Below, piece after piece: positions 1 to 7,970 of a stretch of 64,000 nt of DNA. This DNA comes from Acetohalobium arabaticum DSM 5501. GTDB taxonomy: Bacteria; Bacillota; Halanaerobiia; Halobacteroidales; Acetohalobiaceae. Under the pieces are notes generated by a model, which saw only the letters and a program-made list of their open reading frames with translations, made no database searches and was not told where the DNA came from. Numbering within the stretch: the first letter of the stretch is position 1; every line of letters starts with the position of its first letter. The position numbers were made by a program, and so were the translations under genes. The DNA is taken from contig NC_014378.1 of NCBI RefSeq assembly GCF_000144695.1, positions 1,214,781-1,278,780 of the forward strand, written 5' to 3'.

Positions 1-501
1 TCTTGCAAACGCTCCAGAAATCAGTCCTAGTCACTCAGCAGTAAATAAATCTTAGTGTTATGATTTAAAGATTCCGCTTTATATGTTAACTATTTTCTTT
101 TGTGGGACTGCTTTAAAGTCGCTTTTTGCAAGATATCAACTAATTATGCAAAATTATCTGAGAGGGCGTGTTTAAAACCAGATTAATGAAATTTCTATGC
201 TGTAATACCGAAAATAGTGAATATATGCTTGCAACAACTCTCATTAGTGATAACCATAGTAGTATATTCTATTATCAATAGTCAATATGTGTCCATAGCG
301 ACTCTTAAAACTGGTCCGGAACCACGGACGGTGGAGGACCAGTTTTTGACAGTGAGCGAAACAGGATGTTGAGCGAACGACAAGCGGCGGATACATATTG
401 ACTATTCCCGCAATATCATGAATGAACTCATATTGATTATACTAGGCAATTACAAATAAGAGGTATATACGAAAATATTGCAGGTGATACAATATATCAA
501 T
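1..501. repeat. Long interspersed element, copy 1 (MITE-like)
   Basis: This non-coding stretch is the reverse complement of the element at 37323-37749, with clear matches across most of its length (for example 120-230 against 37515-37620, and 1-60 near 37690-37715). Its inner end carries a degenerate form of the terminal repeat that is perfect in copy 2 (about 480-501). The other end probably lies outside the window. No open frame of note occurs, so this is a non-autonomous repeat. It is somewhat longer than copy 2 because of indels. Whether it still moves cannot be told. Confidence 0.7.
277..406. repeat. 130-bp structured core of the element, copy 1
   Basis: The core is bounded by near-perfect 18-bp inverted repeats: AATAGTCAATATGTGTCC at 277-294 and its complement, with one change, at 389-406. 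A second nested inverted repeat (AAACTGGTCC near 317 and GGACCAGTTT near 347) lies inside. The same 130-bp unit, inverted and roughly 85 percent alike by eye, is at 37384-37513. It is clearly richer in GC than its surroundings, as expected for a foldable mobile unit. Confidence 0.7.
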
Positions 502-554
502 ATAGCCATAGTTTACATAAATTTAACGCAAATTAGCGTTTAAATTGCTGATTA

Positions 555-1182
555 TTAGTAATTCTGGCTTATAGATTTTAAAGCTATAATAAATTCCTGG
601 GCAGAATTATACTGTTGTGTTTTATCTGAATGAATACCTTTATATAATATCTGTTGTAGATCTTTATCTATTGATTTTAAGTCTTTAATGGGATTAGGGG
701 AGACAAGTCCGCTAGTCAGTAAAATACATATTAGGACTGCTGCATATAGATCTTTATTTTTATATTTGGAATCTGTTTCAGTATGATTAGCTATCTTTAC
801 TGCATTTCCGAAATCTATAATTTTTATTGAAGCTGGATCATTATCTCTAATTAATATATTTTTTGGGCAAATATCATAATACAAAAAGCTTTTCTTGTGT
901 AAGTGACGGATTCCTTTTAAGATATTGAGTGTGATTTTAAGTGCTTGTCTTCTATTTTTCTTCTTACCTAACCAATAGGATCTGTTTGTCAATATCTCTA
1001 CCAAAGTAGACTAAACCATAATTTCCGATTTCAGTTGGATTGGAATTTAGTTCATAGTTCTTTATTCTTTTGGTGTTTATCTTAAACACCTCTTTTAATT
1101 TGGAATGTTCATAATATATAGTATGATGTCCGGGGTAATTATGGTAAATTTTCTTTGGGGATTTATAAATTATTTTATAATC
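555..1182 (-). pseudogene. Decayed Ser/Thr protein kinase-like gene
   Basis: The downstream part (1004-555) reads as a kinase C-lobe: a catalytic-loop variant YYDICPKNIL (HRD changed to YYD, Asp and Asn kept) and a DFG motif in IIDFGNA. About 60 residues upstream, in another frame (roughly 1182-1010), the sequence resembles an N-lobe, including a glycine-loop-like IGNYGLVYFGRD. That frame ends at a stop right after the loop. The segment that should hold the beta-3 lysine, helix C and hinge is missing. No good start codon or ribosome-binding site was found for either piece. Kinase ancestry rests on motifs alone. A divergent working protein starting at TTG 1004 is possible but less likely. Confidence 0.6.
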
Positions 1183-1267
1183 AGGTTAATAATTGGTTAG
1201 ATTTAAATATAAGTATATTATAAAGATAGAGGTTGTGATATTGGTGATTAAATAGGAGGGTTTAAAG

Positions 1268-1522
1268 ATGGGATACTGTAAAAAGAACACTTTTAAAAAT
1301 CAGCTTAAGGAACAGATAGGGGAATTTATTGTTGTTTTAATTAAATCTGGAGTAGACTGCTGTAAGAAAAAAGGAGTTTTATGTGGAATAGAAGAAGATT
1401 TCTTAGTTATAATGAATGATGATTCAAAGATGGAGATATCTTTAAAAGCAATTGTAGCTATCAAAAAGAGTATCAGTGGAACTAAACAGAATAATTATTT
1501 TGATGAATATTGTTATGAGTAG
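1268..1522 (+). CDS. Small Sm-like-fold protein, putative spore-surface
   Basis: This 84-residue protein follows a good SD (AGGAGGG) and begins MGYCKKN. Residues 12-65 show alternating hydrophobic positions (GEFIVVLIKSG, GVLCGIEEDFLVIM, ISLKAIVAI), resembling short LSm-like domains of Bacillus CotB/YuzF-type proteins. The same pattern recurs in the next gene, 15 bp downstream, so the two form an operon and probably a family. It has four cysteines and no signal peptide or membrane segment. The spore-coat role is inferred from the locus (SPOCS protein, repeat proteins, sigma-K-like promoter nearby). The exact family is not recognised. Confidence 0.5.
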   Translation: MGYCKKNTFKNQLKEQIGEFIVVLIKSGVDCCKKKGVLCGIEEDFLVIMNDDSKMEISLKAIVAIKKSISGTKQNNYFDEYCYE

Positions 1523-1537
1523 AAAGGAGGAAGAATA

Positions 1538-2254
1538 GTGGAGGAAACTAATGAAAGTTTTCCTACAGATATAGAAGAAATAGCTTCAGTTATTGAGAAT
1601 CTTGATTTTACCGGAGAAGAAATAGAATTTTTATTAAAAAAATTAGAAGACTTAAAGAATAATAATTCTGTTGATCAGTATTCGGAAGAATTAGCTAATT
1701 TTTTAATAAATCAATTAAACAAATTAAAACAAACTCAAGAGGAAGATGAAATTTCAGAGGAAGAATCCATCCATTTAGAAGGCTTTGGAAGTGATAATGG
1801 ATTGAATGCTTCTGATTTAAGATCTTTATTACAAAATAAAGTAGAGGAGTTTGTAGTTATTAATTTAATAATGGGAGGAGAATACTGTCAAATAGAAGGG
1901 GTTTTATGTAATGTAGGAGCAAATTTCATTACATTAATCTATCAAAATCAAATTATTTATATAAAGATAGAATCAATAGCTGCTATTGAAAGAAAGATGA
2001 ATAATTATTCTAAGCCAGATGATTTGCAGAAAAACAAGAGGATAAAAACATATAAGGATCAATACTATATGGATGAAACTATTGAAAATGTCCAACTAGA
2101 TGAAAGTAAAGAAGATAATGAAAATAATACTTCACAAAAATCTAAAGAGAAGTGCATTGAGTGCCAATCAGAGACTAAACCTCTAAATTCTCATAACCGG
2201 GGCCAAAAGATAAAGAAAGAGCAAAAAAGTTATACCGAAGTGAACGAAGAGTAG
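1538..2254 (+). CDS. Acidic protein with one Sm-like domain
   Basis: The 238-residue protein starts at GTG after AAAGGAGG. Its first 95 residues are acidic and helical. Residues 97-155 repeat the Sm-like pattern of the preceding protein (VEEFVVINLI, GVLCNVGANFITLIY, YIKIESIAAIERK). The last 80 residues are hydrophilic, Lys/Glu-rich and hold a CIEC pair. No signal peptide or membrane segment is present. It is probably co-transcribed with the 1268 gene and ends at the hairpin at 2283-2309. Function is unknown. A morphogenetic or coat role is inferred only from neighbours. Confidence 0.5.
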   Translation: MEETNESFPTDIEEIASVIENLDFTGEEIEFLLKKLEDLKNNNSVDQYSEELANFLINQLNKLKQTQEEDEISEEESIHLEGFGSDNGLNASDLRSLLQNKVEEFVVINLIMGGEYCQIEGVLCNVGANFITLIYQNQIIYIKIESIAAIERKMNNYSKPDDLQKNKRIKTYKDQYYMDETIENVQLDESKEDNENNTSQKSKEKCIECQSETKPLNSHNRGQKIKKEQKSYTEVNEE

Positions 2255-2282
2255 ATTTTAAATATGTTCCTTCCTAAATGTA

Positions 2283-2309
2283 AAAAGGAGAGGTTATTCC
2301 CCTCCTTTT
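2283..2309. terminator. Bidirectional intrinsic terminator
   Basis: AAAAGGAGAGG pairs with CCCCTCCTTTT across a 5-nt loop, with one mismatch. T/A runs on both sides serve the convergent genes ending at 2254 (+) and 2321 (-). Confidence 0.7.
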
Positions 2310-2320
2310 AAAGTTTGTAA

Positions 2321-2791
2321 TTAACAATCACAGTGTTTTATATTCTTTTCAGGAATTGCACAGATACAGAGAAGAACACATTTATTTATCTTCTTTTGGT
2401 CAATTAACTGGATTATTACATCTTCTGCTTTAACTTTAATGTCTTTGATATTTGTTTTCTTTGGTAATTTAATAAAGGTGCAAAAAGGAAAACAAAATTT
2501 AGCTGCATGAACACTCTGTTCGGGCTTATCAGCTACATAAAATACTTTTTCAGTAACTTTCCCCTGAATTATAACCTTAAAACCTTCTGGTGTACAGATT
2601 GTTTTGTGAGAAGTAATTGAAGGTTTAATAAGAGTTTTGGATAATTGTTCTACTTTCGGTTTTTGTTTTGGAATAGTAAGTGTCTTTTCTTTAATAATTT
2701 CCTTGCAGATTGCCTTTGATGGTAGATGTTGAAAATCATCTTCTACACTAACTAGTTCAAATAAATTATCCTGTTCTGGTTTTTCTTCCAT
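2321..2791 (-). CDS. SPOCS (DUF3794) domain protein
   Basis: The 156-residue protein starts at ATG with AGGAGGG upstream. Residues 65-155 match the SPOCS/DUF3794 pattern (GFKVIIQGKVTEKVFYVAD, then HAAKFCFPFCTFIKLP). This domain is found in SipL/SafA-type spore morphogenetic proteins of clostridia and in many duplicated stand-alone proteins. The N-terminal 60 residues are charged and look disordered. A Cys-rich tail (CVLLCICAIP, CDC) ends the protein. It is divergent from the gene at 2959. A role at the spore surface is family knowledge plus context, not proof. Confidence 0.75.
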   Translation of the reverse strand: MEEKPEQDNLFELVSVEDDFQHLPSKAICKEIIKEKTLTIPKQKPKVEQLSKTLIKPSITSHKTICTPEGFKVIIQGKVTEKVFYVADKPEQSVHAAKFCFPFCTFIKLPKKTNIKDIKVKAEDVIIQLIDQKKINKCVLLCICAIPEKNIKHCDC

Positions 2792-2958
2792 TTTAGTTAC
2801 CCTCCTTTCAAATTTGGGCTAATATATTTATATTCATAAGCTTTAGATGTGTTCTTGCAAATAGCTAATAATTGTTATGCTCCTACTTCTAAGTAATTAT
2901 ATAGACTAAATATGATAGCTTCAGGAATATGCAAATGCATAATAGAGGAGGAAAGGAG

Positions 2959-3480
2959 ATGTCAGATCTACAGAGATCTAGTCAAGAAGAAGCTTTAGTA
3001 GATATAGTAGAATCTATTGTTTCTAAACAGAATTCAGTTGGTTATTTTATCAATGCAGAAGTTGAAAAAATTCAGAGTTTTTCTGATCAGTCTGATACTT
3101 CCTTGGATGAAATAATTGATTTTCATACAGAAGTAGCTTCTAATATAAAGAATACTATGAAGTTGCAGATGTTATTACAATTTAAACTAGAAGAAATTTT
3201 AGAAAAGAAAAACTGGATCTCACAGAAAGCAGGAGAAACCAAAGCTAAGAAGAGTAAAGTATTGATAGATTTATTGGAGGCAGTAATCTTTGTAGAATCG
3301 GTTATAGAAAATTTTTTACAGATAGAGTTAAAAGTAAGAAAGAAGGTGGTTCAGAAGTACAACTTTTTGCCAAATAAAGTCAATGATTTTATGCGGATTA
3401 TGGATTTAATTATAAATAATGGTAAGCGAATACAGAAAGAGCTGGAGTTTGAAATAAAAATGCTTGAAAATTATCTTTAA
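2959..3480 (+). CDS. Helical NAE-EKIQ family protein, long version
   Basis: The start ATG at 2959 fits the GAGGAGG at 2945-2951. An upstream ATG at 2929 has no SD. The 173-residue product opens with the pattern shared by the next three proteins: a helix (EALVDIVESIV), FINAEVEKIQ, and MLLQFKLEEIL near residues 60-80. About 90 further helical residues resemble a second divergent copy. No signal peptide or membrane helix is seen. It lies 18 bp upstream of the 3499 gene in one operon. I do not know an assigned function. The family recurs in spore-former genomes, and the cluster suggests a spore-surface component. Confidence 0.5.
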   Translation: MSDLQRSSQEEALVDIVESIVSKQNSVGYFINAEVEKIQSFSDQSDTSLDEIIDFHTEVASNIKNTMKLQMLLQFKLEEILEKKNWISQKAGETKAKKSKVLIDLLEAVIFVESVIENFLQIELKVRKKVVQKYNFLPNKVNDFMRIMDLIINNGKRIQKELEFEIKMLENYL

Positions 3481-3498
3481 AAAGGAGCTGGTATAAAA

Positions 3499-3822
3499 AT
3501 GTCAATGCCGGAGCTGCCTGAAGGGAAGGATTTTAAAGATGCTTTGGTTGATTTATTGGAATCGATTGCTTTAGAGGAAGTGAGTTTGGCCCATTTTGTT
3601 AATGCAGAAGCGGAGAAAATTCAAAAAGTTGCTAAAAGTAAAAAGATAACTCCAGAAGAAATGATTAAGTTTCAAAAGAATATATCCAAAACTATGAGAA
3701 GTACAATAAAAAAAGAAATGCTATTACAATTTAAGTTAGAGGATATATTGGATTTTAAAGGAAAAGGTAAAAAGGATAATAGCTGCGGCGGTGGAGATGA
3801 TGATCCCTGCAAAGAGTATTGA
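3499..3822 (+). CDS. Helical NAE-EKIQ family protein with Gly/Asp/Cys tail
   Basis: The 107-residue protein contains the full family core: ALVDLLESIALEEVSLAHF, VNAEAEKIQ and MLLQFKLEDIL, followed by a low-complexity tail (SCGGGDDDPCKEY). The tail cysteines could crosslink, which would suit a coat or appendage protein. It is in an operon with 2959 and is followed by a terminator at 3863-3892. There is no signal peptide. Function is otherwise unknown. Confidence 0.5.
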   Translation: MSMPELPEGKDFKDALVDLLESIALEEVSLAHFVNAEAEKIQKVAKSKKITPEEMIKFQKNISKTMRSTIKKEMLLQFKLEDILDFKGKGKKDNSCGGGDDDPCKEY

Positions 3823-3862
3823 AAAGTAAGAACATAGTTGATAAAATCGAATATTTTTATTT

Positions 3863-3892
3863 ACTACCAGTTCTTAAAGCTGGTAGTTTTTT
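3863..3892 (+). terminator. Intrinsic terminator
   Basis: ACTACCAG pairs with CTGGTAGT over a 9-nt loop and is followed by a run of T. It closes the 2959-3822 operon. Confidence 0.8.
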
Positions 3893-3917
3893 CTTGTAGA
3901 AAAGTTTATAAATTCTG

Positions 3918-3945
3918 CACGTTTATAAGAACGACGCATATAATA
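3918..3945 (+). promoter_or_regulatory. Sigma-K-type promoter candidate
   Basis: CATATAATA at 3937-3945 fits the Bacillus sigma-K -10 pattern CATAnnnTA. An AC dinucleotide (CAC, 3918-3920) lies 16 bp upstream, the usual spacing. It precedes the ATG at 3985 by about 40 bp and no sigma-A hexamers fit better. If real, the 98-residue protein is made late in the mother cell. Confidence 0.45.
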
Positions 3946-3984
3946 TATTGAAAATAATATTGACTTAAAGGGGGATGCATATTA

Positions 3985-4281
3985 ATGGAACCAGATTTAC
4001 CAGATCCAAATGGAGACTTTACTCAACCAGAAGCATTAACTCAGCTTTTATTATCAATTGCACTAGAGGAAGTTTCACTAGCACATGTAGAAAATGCAGA
4101 AGGTGAAAAGATTCAAGCAATTGTTGATGCTTTTGAAGCTGGAGATATTGGTTTTCAGCAAACATTGGATTTACAAGACTCAGTTAATGATACTTTAAAG
4201 ACGACAATTAAGAAGCAGATGTTACTACAGTTTAAGCTAGAAGATGTTTTAGATTTCAAAGGAGAACTAGAGTTACCATAA
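3985..4281 (+). CDS. Helical NAE-EKIQ family protein, duplicated copy A
   Basis: The 98-residue acidic protein carries the family core (LLLSIALEEVSLAHVENAEG, then EKIQAI; MLLQFKLEDVLDFK). Its first 91 codons differ from the 4591 gene at only two silent positions (4183-ish gac/gat and the final Phe codon), yet the upstream regions and the last few residues are unrelated. It is monocistronic, with a sigma-K-like promoter upstream and a strong terminator at 4307-4344. No signal peptide. The near-identity points to very recent duplication or gene conversion. Confidence 0.55.
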   Translation: MEPDLPDPNGDFTQPEALTQLLLSIALEEVSLAHVENAEGEKIQAIVDAFEAGDIGFQQTLDLQDSVNDTLKTTIKKQMLLQFKLEDVLDFKGELELP

Positions 4282-4306
4282 TTAATAATGTCCAATTTGA
4301 TTTTTA

Positions 4307-4344
4307 AATAATCAAGAGAATATTTTTATATTCTCTTGATTATT
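4307..4344 (+). terminator. Intrinsic terminator
   Basis: A perfect 16-bp stem (4307-4322 with 4329-4344) with a 6-nt AT loop and T-rich tail follows the 98-residue gene. Confidence 0.75.
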
Positions 4345-4590
4345 TTATTCTAAAATATTAACCCAATTATTAATAAAGATTTTAAAAAACTTATTTTTAA
4401 TTATATCTTTATTTACAATATATAGTTATATTTATTATTTAGACAAGCTAATATTCATATCATCAGGATGATAATCACATTTTAGTCAACAATTCATATT
4501 ATGTAGTACAAAGATTAAAGTTATAACAAATTACAACATTTGATTTTATTAAACTTTAATCTTAATTATTTTTAAAAGGAAGGTGATTAT
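4345..4590 (+). other. AT-rich leader of the 4591 operon
   Basis: No open frame or stable hairpin is seen here. CATATTAT at about 4495 could be a sigma-E-like -10 box, with a weak TCACATT-like -35 about 14 bp upstream. The match is poor and is only a suggestion. A clear SD (GGAAGGTGAT) precedes the ATG at 4591. Confidence 0.3.
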
Positions 4591-5001
4591 ATGGAACCAG
4601 ATTTACCAGATCCAAATGGAGACTTTACTCAACCAGAAGCATTAACTCAGCTTTTATTATCAATTGCACTAGAGGAAGTTTCACTAGCACATGTAGAAAA
4701 TGCAGAAGGTGAAAAGATTCAAGCAATTGTTGATGCTTTTGAAGCTGGAGATATTGGTTTTCAGCAAACATTGGATTTACAAGATTCAGTTAATGATACT
4801 TTAAAGACGACAATTAAGAAGCAGATGTTACTACAGTTTAAGCTAGAAGATGTTTTAGATTTTAAAGAACGTGAACCTAGAGTTATTCAAAATACAGCTA
4901 CCATTACAGCAACATTCAACGATGAATCTGTTACAGCACAAGATATTGCATTTTATAATACTAACACAACTACATCAATACAGGAGGTGAGTAAATCATG
5001 A
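4591..5001 (+). CDS. Helical NAE-EKIQ family protein, duplicated copy B
   Basis: The 136-residue protein is identical to the 3985 product through residue 91, then has its own Thr/Asn-rich tail of 45 residues (NTATITATFNDESVTAQDIA and on), which looks beta-forming rather than helical. Its stop overlaps the start of the 969-residue repeat protein by 4 bp (ATGA), so the two are translationally coupled and probably assemble together. No signal peptide. A domain linking a helical base to a repeat filament is an inference. Confidence 0.55.
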   Translation: MEPDLPDPNGDFTQPEALTQLLLSIALEEVSLAHVENAEGEKIQAIVDAFEAGDIGFQQTLDLQDSVNDTLKTTIKKQMLLQFKLEDVLDFKEREPRVIQNTATITATFNDESVTAQDIAFYNTNTTTSIQEVSKS

Positions 5002-7907
5002 CGGTAATTGGTGGAATTGATTTAGGTAATTTAACTGACTATTTGTTTTTCTTTGCTGACGGCAGTACAGATGCCAACTGGCAGGGAGCTACAAAAGGAT
5101 TTGTAGGAGACGTAGCGGTAGATGGTATTCAAGCTAGCGAGGGAACTTCAGGTAGTGTTCCTTATGCTGGAACAATTTCGACAAATGATGCTACTCTTGG
5201 AGCTTGGCAAGATATAGTAGACCAGAATGATCCACCGGAAGTTGATCCAGCTCAGGCCTTTGCTTCAACTAACAATGGAGCACTTATTACAGGTCTTGAG
5301 TCGGATCTTGCCAATGCTTTTACTCAAATTAATGCTCTTACAGCTAATCCTGGAGATCTTCCAGCTCCTTTTGATACTAACTTTGATGGCACTATACAAT
5401 CCCTTGATGGATTAGATACGCAGAATGGAACTGACGAGGTATTCGTCCTTGACATTACTTCAAACTTTTCTGGGATTTCAACTCAAATAAGTATTACTGG
5501 TGATGCTGGTGATGTATTTATTTTCCGTTGGGATACTGATGGTGATCCATCAAATGGATATCAAGGCCAAGTAAAATTTCAAAGTGGAGGTGCTATTGTC
5601 CCTGGAGGAGGGTTAGTACCATCTAATTTCATCAATGTAGCCGGGGATATTAATGCATCTGGCGGAGGTAGTACTCCTCCACCACCTTATCCGCAAGGAC
5701 CCCGTTTCGATGACGGAACTGGATCATCGATAGTAAACGGTAGTGATTTTAGCGGAGGTGGATTTTTCACAGGATATTGGCTAACTACAGGAGATCCAAC
5801 AAATGGTGAGACTCAATCATTAAGTAATGGTATATTTGTAGGAGGGTGGTATACGACCACAACTAAATTCAGTATGACCTCAGGAACTAGTGGAGTATAT
5901 GTTTCTCCTAATGAAGCTACTTTGACCAATCCAAATATTGATGTTGAAAAAGAAGTATCCAACGATAACGGAACAACCTGGTTTGATGCAGATGATCCTC
6001 CAGGTCCAAACGTTGTTCAGGGAACGGCCCCACAGTTTAGATTTACAGTGACCAATACTGGTAATGTTACGCTTACTAATGTAGTGGTTTCAGATGATGT
6101 CTTTGGTCAAATAGCAACTATACCAAGCTTAGCCCCGGGAGAATCTCAGCAGTTTATTCAAGTTGGAACCTGGGTTCTAGGTCAGCAGGTGAATACTGCT
6201 ACCGCTACAGGAGACTTCGATGGCCAAACGGTGAGCGACACAGACCCAGCACATTGGGTCGGAGTTGAAGCTCCAACAGCAGCAATAGATGTTGAAAAAG
6301 AGGTATCTCCAGATAACGGAGCAACCTGGTTTGACGCAGATAATCCTCCGGGACCAGATGTTGTTAATCCAACCAATCCACAATTTAGATTTACAGTGAC
6401 AAACACAGGTAATGTAACTTTAACTAATGTTGAAGTAACAGATGATGTCTTTGGTCAAATAGCAACCATACCAAGCTTAGCCCCGGGAGCATCTCAGCAG
6501 TTTATTGTTAATGGAACCTGGGCTCAAGGTCAGCAGGTGAATACTGCTACAGCTACAGGAGACTTCGATGGTCAAACGGTTAGCGACACAGATCCGGCTT
6601 ACTGGGTCGGAGTTGAAGCTCAAGTTCCAGCAATCGATGTTGAAAAAGAAGTATCCAACGATAACGGAACAACTTGGTTTGATGCAGATAATCCTCCAGG
6701 ACCAGACGTTGTTCAGGGAACTAATCCCCAGTTTAGATTTACAGTAACTAATACCGGTAATGTAACTTTAAGTAATGTTCAGATTACAGATGATGTTTCC
6801 GGACTAATAGCAACTATACCAAGCTTAGCCCCAGGAGCATCCCAGCAATTTATTGTTAATGGAACCTGGGCTTTAGGTCAGCAGGTGAATACTGCTACCA
6901 CTACAGGAGACTTCGATGGTGCAACAGTTAGTGACACAGACCCCGCACATTGGGTCGGAGTTGAAGCTCCAACACCAGATATTGATGTTGTAAAAGAGGT
7001 GTCTCCAGATAACGGAACAAACTGGTTTGATGCGGATAATCCTCCAGGACCAGAGGTTGTTAATCCAACCAATCCACAATTTAGATTTACAGTGACCAAT
7101 ACTGGTAATGTTACGCTTACTAATGTTGAAGTAACAGATGATGTCTTTGGTCAAATAGCAACCATACCAAGCTTAGCCCCGGGAGCATCTCAGCAGTTTA
7201 TTGTTAATGGAACCTGGGCTTCAGGTCAGCAGGTGAATACTGCTACTGCTACAGGAGAATTTGATGGTCAAACGGTTAGTGACACAGATCCAGCACATTG
7301 GGTAGGAGTAGAAGAGGCAGTACCATCAATCGATGTTGTAAAAGAGGTATCTCCAGATAATGGAGCAACCTGGTTTGATGCAGATAATCCTCCAGGACCA
7401 AATGTTATTAATCCAACCAATCCACAATTTAGATTTACAGTTATCAATACCGGCAACGTTACCCTAAGTAATGTTCAAGTAACTGATGATGTATTCGGTC
7501 TGATAGCTGTTATTCCAAGCTTAGCAGCTGGAGCTTCCCAGCAGTTTATTCAAGTTGGAACCTGGGCTCCAGGTCAGCAGATGAATACTGCCACTGCCAC
7601 AGGAGAATTCGATGGCCAAACAGTTACAGACACGGATCCAGCAAACTGGTTTGGTGCGGATATAGCAATTGATATTGTAAAAGAAGTTTCTGTTGATAAT
7701 GGAGCAACTTGGATAGATGCTAATACATCTCCAGGACCAACCTTACCTGAAGGAGTTACTCCACAATTTAGATATACTGTTACTAATACTGGTAATGTAA
7801 GCTTAACTAATCTTACTCTAGAAGATAGTAATTTAGGTAATATACCAATTCCAGCAGGGAATGACCCACTAGATCCTGGGCAATCTTTTTCAGTAATAGC
7901 ACCATAA
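4998..7907 (+). CDS. Giant DUF11/DUF7507-like repeat protein, probable spore-surface
   Basis: The 969-residue protein starts at ATG with CAGGAGGTGAG upstream. Residues 1-240 form a unique Gly/Asp-rich domain (WQGATKGFVGDVAVDGI, VFVLDITSNFSG, then a Pro/Gly linker) that loosely resembles choice-of-anchor-A or ice-binding-like folds. From residue 313 come five repeats of about 116 residues and a sixth, shorter one. Each begins IDVxKEVSxDNG and contains FRFTVTNTGNVTL, SLAPG and DTDPAxWVG, typical of DUF11/DUF7507 beta-sandwich repeats. No signal peptide, LPXTG or C-terminal membrane anchor exists. A secreted adhesin is therefore unlikely, while a mother-cell-made spore coat, exosporium or appendage protein fits. 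Confidence 0.65.
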   Translation: MTVIGGIDLGNLTDYLFFFADGSTDANWQGATKGFVGDVAVDGIQASEGTSGSVPYAGTISTNDATLGAWQDIVDQNDPPEVDPAQAFASTNNGALITGLESDLANAFTQINALTANPGDLPAPFDTNFDGTIQSLDGLDTQNGTDEVFVLDITSNFSGISTQISITGDAGDVFIFRWDTDGDPSNGYQGQVKFQSGGAIVPGGGLVPSNFINVAGDINASGGGSTPPPPYPQGPRFDDGTGSSIVNGSDFSGGGFFTGYWLTTGDPTNGETQSLSNGIFVGGWYTTTTKFSMTSGTSGVYVSPNEATLTNPNIDVEKEVSNDNGTTWFDADDPPGPNVVQGTAPQFRFTVTNTGNVTLTNVVVSDDVFGQIATIPSLAPGESQQFIQVGTWVLGQQVNTATATGDFDGQTVSDTDPAHWVGVEAPTAAIDVEKEVSPDNGATWFDADNPPGPDVVNPTNPQFRFTVTNTGNVTLTNVEVTDDVFGQIATIPSLAPGASQQFIVNGTWAQGQQVNTATATGDFDGQTVSDTDPAYWVGVEAQVPAIDVEKEVSNDNGTTWFDADNPPGPDVVQGTNPQFRFTVTNTGNVTLSNVQITDDVSGLIATIPSLAPGASQQFIVNGTWALGQQVNTATTTGDFDGATVSDTDPAHWVGVEAPTPDIDVVKEVSPDNGTNWFDADNPPGPEVVNPTNPQFRFTVTNTGNVTLTNVEVTDDVFGQIATIPSLAPGASQQFIVNGTWASGQQVNTATATGEFDGQTVSDTDPAHWVGVEEAVPSIDVVKEVSPDNGATWFDADNPPGPNVINPTNPQFRFTVINTGNVTLSNVQVTDDVFGLIAVIPSLAAGASQQFIQVGTWAPGQQMNTATATGEFDGQTVTDTDPANWFGADIAIDIVKEVSVDNGATWIDANTSPGPTLPEGVTPQFRYTVTNTGNVSLTNLTLEDSNLGNIPIPAGNDPLDPGQSFSVIAP
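5934..7904 (+). repeat. Tandem 348-bp coding repeats
   Basis: Repeat units begin at about 5934, 6282, 6630, 6978, 7326 and 7665. Spacing is exactly 348 bp for the first four steps and 339 bp for the next, and the last unit is truncated. Long nucleotide stretches are shared between units, so homogenisation by recombination is likely and repeat number may vary between strains. Confidence 0.85.
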
Positions 7908-7930
7908 TTTGTGTGATATAGTAAATTAAT

Positions 7931-7953
7931 AAGGGGGCAATATATGCCCCCTT
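7931..7953 (+). terminator. Intrinsic terminator
   Basis: AAGGGGGCA pairs with TGCCCCCTT across a 5-nt loop just downstream of the repeat-protein gene. The tail is T-rich but interrupted. Confidence 0.75.
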
Positions 7954-7970
7954 GATTTAATTATTGTAAG

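Noticed and set aside
6177-7456. Several minus-strand frames across the repeat protein
   Set aside because: They recur with the 348-bp period as mirror frames of the coding repeats and have no SD.
5934-7904. CRISPR-like array
   Set aside because: The units are 348 bp, coding and contiguous, with no short repeats or unique spacers.
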